Assembly (NCBI GenBank): GCA_003492055.1
Contig: DMZE01000138.1
Location: 1-5,690 of the forward strand
Direction: 5' to 3'
Source of the DNA: Cellvibrionales bacterium
GTDB taxonomy: Bacteria; Pseudomonadota; Gammaproteobacteria; Pseudomonadales; UBA7434
Length of the DNA: 5,690 nt
In this document: positions 1 to 5,258 of the stretch, in pieces
Position numbering within the stretch: position 1 is the stretch's first letter
Layout: each line of letters opens with the position of its first letter
Made by a program: the position numbers and the translations under genes
The notes under the pieces: generated by a model
Told to the model about the DNA's origin: nothing
Databases searched by the model: none
What the model saw: only the letters and a program-made list of their open reading frames with translations

Positions 1-705
1 TCTAATTCTCAAAAAACGCTTTTCACTCAGGCTGAACAATTCTGGGAAACTACGCTTACGGGCTATCAACCTAGCGTCAATGCCAGTCTCCTAAGCAATA
101 TCGTTATTAACGCTGAAGGGACAGCGATCGATGGTGTCGGCGGTACACTTGGCTCTGCTGGACCAACCTTTGGATGGACTATAGGTGGCTATGTACTGGC
201 ATCCGAAGGCGACATGCGATTCGATACTGCTGACCTCAACAATTTAGAAAGCAACGGCTCACTCGAAAGCGTGATTCTGCATGAAATGGCTCACGTGCTA
301 GGTCTTGGCACACTATGGGAAGCCAACGGCGTATATACCTCTGGCAGCGGCCAATACACGGGTGCCAATGCGCTAAGCCTATGGCAAACTGAATTTGGCC
401 AAACCAGTGCTACGTATATTCCTGTCGAATTGGGCGGCGGCCCGGGCACTGCAGGCGGTCACTGGAATGAAGTTAACAATGGCGGCGCTTTAACGGGCAT
501 TACTGATACAAACAATAATGATTTGCGTTACGAATTAATGACGGGGTGGCTAAACTCACCCACATTCATTAGTAACATGACGATAGCGTCTTTTGCCGAC
601 ATCGGTTATGAAGTCGTATATTCTGAAGTCCCTATTCCTGCAGCGGCTTATTTGTTTTTATCTGCCTTAACGGGATTGGGTTACATTAAACGTAAACAAC
701 ACTAA
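1..705 (+). CDS. Leishmanolysin-like zinc metalloprotease with VPLPA-CTERM sorting tail (5' partial)
   Basis: The reading frame is open from base 1, so the gene starts upstream of the window; the ATG at 214 is internal. The 234 visible residues hold the hallmarks of a leishmanolysin-family (M8-like) metzincin. These are HEMAHVLGLGTLW at residues 94-106 (zinc-binding HExxH, bases 280-294), a third histidine in GGHW at residue 154, about 60 residues later as in this family, and the Met-turn in ELMTGW with Met180. A conserved-looking TIASFADIGYEV segment follows. The last 25 residues (bases 628-702) read VPIPAA, then a hydrophobic stretch, then KRKQH. That is the motif-hydrophobic-basic layout of VPLPA-CTERM/PEP-CTERM tails, which are handled by an exosortase. 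Inferred role: a secreted or surface-sorted endopeptidase; its substrate is unknown. The signal peptide and any other N-terminal domains are outside the window. The stop codon overlaps that of the convergent dsbD-like gene. Confidence 0.88.
   Translation, partial: SNSQKTLFTQAEQFWETTLTGYQPSVNASLLSNIVINAEGTAIDGVGGTLGSAGPTFGWTIGGYVLASEGDMRFDTADLNNLESNGSLESVILHEMAHVLGLGTLWEANGVYTSGSGQYTGANALSLWQTEFGQTSATYIPVELGGGPGTAGGHWNEVNNGGALTGITDTNNNDLRYELMTGWLNSPTFISNMTIASFADIGYEVVYSEVPIPAAAYLFLSALTGLGYIKRKQH
628..702 (+). other. VPLPA/PEP-CTERM-type C-terminal sorting signal
   Basis: This encodes the last 25 residues of the metalloprotease. VPIPAAAYLF begins the tail, continues as a hydrophobic helix (LSALTGLGY) and ends in the basic cluster IKRKQH. 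The order of proline-containing motif, transmembrane segment and basic end matches the VPLPA-CTERM variant of exosortase substrates. Isoleucine stands where leucine is most usual. The exosortase itself is not in the window. Confidence 0.8.
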
Positions 706-2948
706 CGTATGGCATCAATAACAATACTTGGCGTAAGTATTTGCGGCAGCACTACTGCCGTTTTGCCAGGTGCGTAATAAACATATAACGGCACGCCGTT
801 ACGAGAAAAAGTAGCTAGATACTCGGTAATTACCGGATCGCTATTAGTCCAATCGCCTTTTAAATAGGTAATGGACTGCGCTGCAAAAGCGTTCTTCACT
901 TTATTCGTTCCTAATGCAATTCGCTCATTGACCTTACAAGTAATACACCAGTCGGCCGTCATATTAACAAACACCGCTTCGCCATTATCTAACGCTTGTT
1001 GTAAGCGTTCTGGCGTGTATTCCTGCGCGTCACTTTCTACCGTTGCAGTATCAGTTAAGACGATATCATTACGCTCTACACTCGCCGCATACAGTGCCAG
1101 TATAATTGCAGCCACTAAAATAAACGCAGCAACAGCACGACTCATAAAAGCATCATCACGGAATTGAGTTTGTCGCCAAATCCAAAGTGCCAGCGCCACT
1201 AATACCAGCCCCACTAACATTAAGGCAACTGCATCACCGCCCGTCTGACGCGAGAACACCCAGAGCAACCAAATAACGGTGAGGTAAATAGGAAAGGCCA
1301 AAAACTCTTTTAACCGCACCATCCAATTTCCCGGCTTAGGCAAGGCGTTAGCTAAGAACGGTATAAAGGCGATAAGCAAAAACGGCAAGGCTAAACCTAA
1401 GCCCATAGCGGCAAAAATCAGTAACGCGACCACGGCCGATTGACCCAGCGCAAAGCCCATTGCCGTACCCATAAACGGTGCCGTACAAGGTGTGGCAACC
1501 ACAGTGGCTAATACACCAGTAAAAAATGAACCACGCCAATCACTGCTTGAACGCTCTTTATTACCTAGTCCAGCTCCTAAGTTTTGTAACGATGAACCTA
1601 ATTCGATAAAGCCCGATAGCGATAAACCTAAGACAAATAATAAATACACTAAAAATGCTATAAACCAAGGCGATTGAAGCTGAAATCCCCAGCCAATTTG
1701 TTCTCCCGCAAATCGCAGAGCAATAAGTAAGCCTGCAATTAATAAGAAACTTAAAATAACACCGGCAGTATAAGCAATACCATGCCGTCTTCGCTCTGTT
1801 GAATTATGATTACCGCTTTCAACTAAACTCACAATTTTTAATGACAGCACAGGAAAAACACAGGGCATGGCATTAAGTACTAGCCCGCCTGCTACAGCTA
1901 ATAGCAACGCATATAAAATACTAATAGGCGCTTCTGAAGTGTCGACTGAAGGTGAATCAGATGAGCTTGCTGCAGTAGTTTCTTTGACGTCTTCAATAAG
2001 CGAGCTATTAGTTACTGCAAGTACTGCTTTTTTGCGTGCAGTAAATTCGATAGCCTTAACCTGATCCTGCTCTTCTGCGGCTGCCGTTACTAATAAAACA
2101 GACAGCAACTCCGGCGCCTCTTCTAAGTAGTAATCTTTTTTGGCAGATATATGCAGTTGATCGTTAATTATTTTAATAGTTGGCTTATCAAAATTATCAA
2201 CAATACCGGCACTACCAATAAACACTTGCGGTAGGCGCTCAAACGCTGGCAACTCATTTAATGCAACCGCAATATCTACCTGCTCACCCACAGCATAAGC
2301 AGCGTTATTGGTATAAATTAAACGAGGGATTTTACTGCGGGCTTCTTCAAATAATGGATGGCTCGTGGTCTCTTGAATGTTATCCAGCTTTCGATCTCGC
2401 AAAGGTAAGACTACTGTCAGTTCAGCTTTTCCAGGAATACAGACATCTTTGCAAATTAACCATTTTGCCGTTGCTGATAATGCTATCTCACCCTGGCTAT
2501 TAATAGCGCCAGAAGAAATAGAAGCTGGTACAGAGATAGAGACCGGCAACCAAGTTTCACCGTGATAACCAAAATTGACCGCTCCTTGATAATCAATCCG
2601 TTCAGGCACTGGCCACTCTAAATTCCCTGCCCTAAATTGCTCAGGCAACTGCCAAATAACGCGTGTGGGTAAACCCGTATCGCCAGGATTTCTCCAGTAA
2701 GTGTGCCAGCCTTCATCAGGCAATAATCTTAGTGCTAATTGCGCAGTCTCACCAGCAACAAGGTAGCCCTGCTCACTCACTAAGCCGACCTTTATATGTG
2801 CTGCTGCTTTCTGCTCACCAAACACCGGCGAGCTTGCCAATACCGGCTTTGAGGCTATGGAAAGCATCATGCAAAATATGACAAACGCAGCTATCAAGCT
2901 GCGCTGTGGCGATAATAAGACCTTAACGGTCAAAAGGGCTTGCAACAT
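702..2948 (-). CDS. dsbD: DsbD/ScsB-like transmembrane thiol:disulfide reductase
   Basis: The protein passes electrons from cytoplasmic thioredoxin across the inner membrane to periplasmic disulfide partners. Numbered from the ATG at 2948 (748 aa): a signal peptide with likely cleavage after PVLA (residue 38); a periplasmic DsbD-alpha-like domain (about 45-185) with WLICKDVCIPG (Cys166, Cys170); a further beta-rich segment and a Ser/Thr-rich linker to about 340; a CcdA-like membrane domain of about eight helices (342-620) with NAMPCVFPV (Cys363) and ATPCTAPFMG (Cys488); and a C-terminal thioredoxin domain with ADWCITCK (Cys668, Cys671) and the cis-proline in NGVPLY. All three redox pairs are intact. 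Length (E. coli DsbD is about 565 aa), the CxxxC motif and the LPQ-LTP ending favour the ScsB-like branch over classical DsbD. A GTG at 2957 is also possible, but ATG 2948 has a GAG 8 bases upstream and GTG has no Shine-Dalgarno. Its redox partner is not in the window. Confidence 0.92.
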   Translation of the reverse strand: MLQALLTVKVLLSPQRSLIAAFVIFCMMLSIASKPVLASSPVFGEQKAAAHIKVGLVSEQGYLVAGETAQLALRLLPDEGWHTYWRNPGDTGLPTRVIWQLPEQFRAGNLEWPVPERIDYQGAVNFGYHGETWLPVSISVPASISSGAINSQGEIALSATAKWLICKDVCIPGKAELTVVLPLRDRKLDNIQETTSHPLFEEARSKIPRLIYTNNAAYAVGEQVDIAVALNELPAFERLPQVFIGSAGIVDNFDKPTIKIINDQLHISAKKDYYLEEAPELLSVLLVTAAAEEQDQVKAIEFTARKKAVLAVTNSSLIEDVKETTAASSSDSPSVDTSEAPISILYALLLAVAGGLVLNAMPCVFPVLSLKIVSLVESGNHNSTERRRHGIAYTAGVILSFLLIAGLLIALRFAGEQIGWGFQLQSPWFIAFLVYLLFVLGLSLSGFIELGSSLQNLGAGLGNKERSSSDWRGSFFTGVLATVVATPCTAPFMGTAMGFALGQSAVVALLIFAAMGLGLALPFLLIAFIPFLANALPKPGNWMVRLKEFLAFPIYLTVIWLLWVFSRQTGGDAVALMLVGLVLVALALWIWRQTQFRDDAFMSRAVAAFILVAAIILALYAASVERNDIVLTDTATVESDAQEYTPERLQQALDNGEAVFVNMTADWCITCKVNERIALGTNKVKNAFAAQSITYLKGDWTNSDPVITEYLATFSRNGVPLYVYYAPGKTAVVLPQILTPSIVIDAIR
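744..764 (+). terminator. Possible intrinsic terminator of the metalloprotease gene, inside dsbD
   Basis: A perfect 6-bp stem CGGCAG (744-749) / CTGCCG (755-760) with a 5-base loop CACTA is followed directly by TTTT. It lies 39 bases past the protease stop codon. The U-tract is on the + strand side only, so it fits termination of the protease transcript. Because the two genes overlap, the hairpin sits inside the last codons of the opposite-strand dsbD-like gene. The T run is short, so efficiency may be modest. Confidence 0.45.
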
Positions 2949-3131
2949 AGTCGACACTCAAAAATGAAGGTAATGGTTCATGGTAAAGAGATTATCAAAT
3001 ACTAAGTTAATTCAGTACTTTGGGCTGTGAGTTTGATTCAATTTGGCCCAAATAACCAACTTTCATCGATTTTTCTGGCTTTTAATCACTAACTCCCGCT
3101 TTTAAACGAAGCCAAAAACGAAATTAACCGC

Positions 3132-3165
3132 TCAGCGATGAAATATCACTCAATTTTATCGCTGA
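3132..3165. repeat. Strong inverted repeat / hairpin (13-bp stem)
   Basis: TCAGCGAT (3132-3139) pairs perfectly with ATCGCTGA (3158-3165). The stem continues through a G-T opposition (G-U in + strand RNA) and AAAT/ATTT (3141-3144 / 3153-3156) to an 8-base loop, ATCACTCA. Neither side is followed by a T run, so it is not a normal intrinsic terminator. It ends 7 bases before the sigma-32-like motif. It could be an operator for a dimeric regulator or an RNA structure in a dsbD leader; the sequence does not decide. Confidence 0.6.
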
Positions 3166-3172
3166 TTCCCCT

Positions 3173-3201
3173 CTTGATTTCAGCCTAACATGCCCCAATA
3201 T
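3173..3201 (+). promoter_or_regulatory. Sigma-32 (heat shock)-like promoter motif facing yccA
   Basis: CTTGATT (3173-3179), a 13-base spacer and CCCCAATAT (3193-3201) resemble the RpoH promoter pattern CTTGAAA, 13-15 bases, CCCCATnT. The -10 differs from consensus by A for T after CCCCA. A TATAAA (3199-3204) overlaps it. Use of this site would give yccA a 5' leader of about 240 bases. Found by eye only; no score was computed. Confidence 0.35.
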
Positions 3202-3318
3202 AAAGCAGTGCGGCTAAGGAAGTATTCATTACGATTCGCACGGCAAAATAGATTGTGATAAGCCACGAATAAAGTGATATTTTTCGGCAAAATGTTAGCG
3301 CAATTAATACGAATAGCG

Positions 3319-3346
3319 TTGCGTTTGCAGAGGTATTGAGTATGAT
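3319..3346 (+). promoter_or_regulatory. Candidate sigma-70 promoter of yccA
   Basis: TTGCGT (3319-3324) and TATGAT (3341-3346) are separated by 16 bases. The -10 matches TATAAT at 5 of 6 positions; the -35 has only TTG in common with TTGACA. Transcription would begin near 3353 and give a leader of about 95 bases. That leader includes a weak AT-rich hairpin, TTTTAG (3366-3371) / CTAAAA (3380-3385). Confidence 0.35.
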
Positions 3347-3433
3347 ATTACCGTATTAGCGCCGCTTTTAGCTTGTTGCCTAAAAAGCCACGCAAACCGA
3401 TTTTACATTTTCAGTAAATTGAATAGATCAACT

Positions 3434-3439
3434 CAGGAG
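3434..3439 (+). promoter_or_regulatory. Ribosome binding site of yccA
   Basis: CAGGAG ends 8 bases before the ATG at 3448, a good Shine-Dalgarno at normal spacing. It fixes this start codon for yccA. Confidence 0.8.
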
Positions 3440-3447
3440 TATTCGCC

Positions 3448-4116
3448 ATGCAGGATAAAATTTTTAGCACTCAGACCGCCCGTTCAGGTTCTGTTTTAGA
3501 AACCAATAAGGTACTTCGCAATACCTATATGCTGCTTTCAATCACGTTAATGTTCAGCGCTATTGCTGCCGCATCAACAATGGCAATGGGCATTGGTCGC
3601 GGCACATCATTAATGATGTCATTAGGCGCCTTAGGTTTAATCTTCTTCGCCCTACCTCGCACACAAAATTCAGCGTCGGGTATTTGGGTTGTTTTTGCCT
3701 TTACCGGCCTTATCGGTGGTTCACTAGGCCCAATGCTTAATCACTATATGGCTATGGCCAACGGTGGCTCATTAATTATGCAAGCCTTAGGCGGCACAGC
3801 ATTAGTGTTCTTTGGCCTATCAGGCTACGTGCTTACCACTAAGAAAGACTTCTCATTTATGGGTGGCTTTTTAATGGTCGGCTTGCTGGTTGCGATTGTC
3901 GGAATGATTGCAAATATCTTTCTACAGATTCCAGCCATGTCACTGGCTATCTCGGCAGGTATCGTATTGGTGATGTCTGGCTTCATTTTGTTTGATACTA
4001 GCCGTATTATTAACGGCGGCGAAACTAACTATATTCGCGCTACTGTTTCATTGTATTTAAACATCGTTAATTTATTCACTTCTATATTGCACCTTTTGGG
4101 CGCTATGGATGATTAA
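3448..4116 (+). CDS. yccA: YccA, Bax inhibitor-1 family membrane protein (FtsH modulator)
   Basis: A 222-residue inner membrane protein with about seven hydrophobic helices (roughly 26-46, 53-69, 79-97, 108-127, 139-159, 163-183, 200-218). The N-terminal TNKVLRNTYMLLSITL, the central GGTALVFFGLSGYVLTT with KDFSFMGG, MIANIFLQIPA, and the C-terminal LFDTSRIINGGETNYIRATVSLY are essentially those I recall for E. coli YccA, which binds and restrains the FtsH protease and protects against jamming of the Sec translocon. Length is normal for the family (about 220). Asp183 in LFDTS is kept, while the position expected for the second aspartate of the Ca2+-leak pair of BsYetJ-type members appears to be Asn205. 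The start is supported by CAGGAG at 3434. It is followed by its own terminator, so it is probably monocistronic. The FtsH link here is inferred from family membership. Confidence 0.93.
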   Translation: MQDKIFSTQTARSGSVLETNKVLRNTYMLLSITLMFSAIAAASTMAMGIGRGTSLMMSLGALGLIFFALPRTQNSASGIWVVFAFTGLIGGSLGPMLNHYMAMANGGSLIMQALGGTALVFFGLSGYVLTTKKDFSFMGGFLMVGLLVAIVGMIANIFLQIPAMSLAISAGIVLVMSGFILFDTSRIINGGETNYIRATVSLYLNIVNLFTSILHLLGAMDD

Positions 4117-4127
4117 GCAATAATTAA

Positions 4128-4150
4128 ATCAGTCCTTTTTATAGACTGAT
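4128..4150. repeat. Small hairpin between the yccA stop and its terminator
   Basis: ATCAGTC (4128-4134) and GACTGAT (4144-4150) form a perfect 7-bp stem with a 9-base loop, CTTTTTATA. It starts 11 bases after the yccA stop codon and lies just ahead of the main terminator. No T run follows on the + strand. It may stabilise the 3' end of the mRNA. Confidence 0.4.
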
Positions 4151-4155
4151 ATTAG

Positions 4156-4184
4156 AAAGCCCTGCTCTTGCGGGGCTTTTTTTT
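4156..4184 (+). terminator. Rho-independent terminator of yccA
   Basis: AAAGCCCTGC (4156-4165), loop TCTT, GCGGGGCTTT (4170-4179): a 10-bp stem with a single T-G opposition, followed by an unbroken run of eight T (4177-4184). This is a textbook intrinsic terminator. It separates yccA from ybiB, so the downstream gene needs its own promoter. Confidence 0.93.
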
Positions 4185-4265
4185 GGCTAAAACACCTTGA
4201 GAAAATAATGCAATACGGATGCTTTAACGCATAATAGCCTGAAATCTAGAAAGTAATTGGAGCTT

Positions 4266-5258
4266 ATGAGTAATACTAACGAACATGCTTTCGCGCAATT
4301 TATTCGTACTATCGGCAAAGGGAAAACCGGCCGACGCTCACTGACGCTGCAAGAAGCGCAAACAGCGATGCAAATGATATTGGCTAATGACGTTGAGCCA
4401 CTTCAACTTGGCGCGTTTTTAATGGTATTACGAGTAAAAGAAGAATCGGCCGAAGAAATTGCTGGCTTTGTTCTCGCCTGTAGAGAATATATTAATAAAG
4501 ATAAACCGGTGATGATAAAGCCAGATTTAGACTGGTCTTCTTATGCTGGCAAAAAACGGCAGCCGCCGTGGTTTTTATTATCGGCCCTACTGCTCGCTCA
4601 ATCCGGCTATCGCGTATTTATGCACGGTGCCAGTGGCCATACACCAAACCGCCTTTATAGCGAAGAAGTGCTTAAGCAGCTTGGTATTAGCACTGCCACT
4701 AATTGGCAGCAATGCGAGCAACAGCTTAACGCTCATAACTTTAGTTTTATGCCTATTAAAAACCTCTGTAAGCCCCTGCATGACATTATTGAGCTGCGTC
4801 CATTATTGGGTTTGCGCTCACCCGTGCATACGCTGACAAGGTTGTTAAACCCGCTGGAGTCAGACACCACCTTACAAAGTGTTTTCCACCCTTCATACAC
4901 CGATACTCATCATTATGCTGCACAACTGCTTATGCAAAAAAATGCTGCAGTATTTAAAGGTGAAGGTGGCGAAGTGGAATATCGACCGCAGGCCGACATT
5001 ACGATTAAAGGCTTATCTAACGGTGAGAGTGAGCTCTATACAATTCCGCGCCAAGCTGAAGCACCTGACGAAACCGATGTTAGCAGTCAACTATTGTTAA
5101 ATTTATGGCAGGAAACGAAGTGTGATAGCCATGGATTAAAAGCCGTATTAGGCACTGCCGCTATTGCGTTAAAAACCATGGGAGTAGAAAAAAATATATC
5201 GCAAGCCCAGCAATTGGCTCAGCAACTGTGGGACAAGCGAAAAGAATCGTTAGTTTAA
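4266..5258 (+). CDS. ybiB: YbiB (TrpD2), DNA-binding anthranilate phosphoribosyltransferase-like protein
   Basis: A 330-residue protein with the anthranilate phosphoribosyltransferase fold. A helical N-terminal domain (about 8-75, with FIRTIGKGK and LGAFLMVLRVKEES) precedes an alpha/beta glycosyltransferase-family-3 domain. Segments typical of YbiB include SFMPIKNLCKPLHDIIELRPLL, GLRSPVHTLTRLLNP and KGEGGEVEYRPQ. The PRPP-binding GTGGD loop of true TrpD is absent: SSYAGKKRQPPW stands there, and the KHGN motif reads MHGASG. This agrees with what is known of E. coli YbiB, which binds nucleic acid and is not a tryptophan enzyme. Start: ATG 4266 has GGAG only 3 bases upstream, an unusually short spacing. 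A TTG at 4257 would overlap that GGAG, so the ATG is preferred. A weak -10 (CATAAT, 4230-4235) lies ahead; no LexA box is visible. The stop codon abuts that of galE. Confidence 0.88.
   Translation: MSNTNEHAFAQFIRTIGKGKTGRRSLTLQEAQTAMQMILANDVEPLQLGAFLMVLRVKEESAEEIAGFVLACREYINKDKPVMIKPDLDWSSYAGKKRQPPWFLLSALLLAQSGYRVFMHGASGHTPNRLYSEEVLKQLGISTATNWQQCEQQLNAHNFSFMPIKNLCKPLHDIIELRPLLGLRSPVHTLTRLLNPLESDTTLQSVFHPSYTDTHHYAAQLLMQKNAAVFKGEGGEVEYRPQADITIKGLSNGESELYTIPRQAEAPDETDVSSQLLLNLWQETKCDSHGLKAVLGTAAIALKTMGVEKNISQAQQLAQQLWDKRKESLV

Larger units (their letters stand above)
2949..3447. other. Divergent intergenic region between dsbD-like gene and yccA
   Basis: About 0.5 kb without a credible gene. It must hold the promoters of both divergent genes. 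The clearest structures are a 13-bp hairpin at 3132-3165, a sigma-32-like motif at 3173-3201, a sigma-70-like promoter at 3319-3346 and the yccA ribosome binding site. A 7-bp inverted repeat, TTTGGGC (3019-3025) / GCCCAAA (3046-3052), and a 6-bp one, TGGCTT (3076-3081) / AAGCCA (3109-3114), lie on the dsbD side. The only clear -10-like element for dsbD is GATAAT on the minus strand (2991-2996), with no good -35 at 16-18 bases. Several open frames of 13-22 codons exist, but none has a Shine-Dalgarno. Confidence 0.6.

Noticed and set aside
871..1167. Open frame of 98 codons on the + strand within the dsbD-like gene, with similar shorter ones elsewhere
   Set aside because: It is antisense to well-conserved thioredoxin-domain and membrane-domain codons and shows no recognisable domain or ribosome binding site.
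3138..3188. Short open frame of 16 codons (MKYHSILSLIPLLISA), resembling a hydrophobic leader
   Set aside because: No Shine-Dalgarno before the ATG, and the frame lies within the inverted repeat; too short to support coding.
3190..3258. Short basic open frame of 22 codons beginning MPQYKAVRLRK
   Set aside because: No ribosome binding site, and the ATG overlaps the sigma-32-like promoter motif, so it would be untranscribed from that promoter.
3255..3270. CRP-like site beginning TGTGA
   Set aside because: Only the left half-site matches; the expected TCACA half reads ACGAA.
3292..3339. Short open frame of 15 codons (MLAQLIRIALRLQRY) ahead of yccA
   Set aside because: No Shine-Dalgarno, and it overlaps the candidate -35 element.
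3414..3428. Possible CpxR box upstream of yccA
   Set aside because: Only the first GTAAA half is present; the second half at the right spacing reads TAGAT.
4185..4265. LexA box ahead of ybiB, as known for E. coli ybiB
   Set aside because: No CTGT-N8-ACAG pattern found; only a weak -10-like CATAAT without a good -35.
5190..5225. Possible galE terminator inside the ybiB 3' end (minus strand GAGCC ... GGCTT)
   Set aside because: The stem is only 5 bp with one G-U pair, and the T run is about 8 bases away from it.
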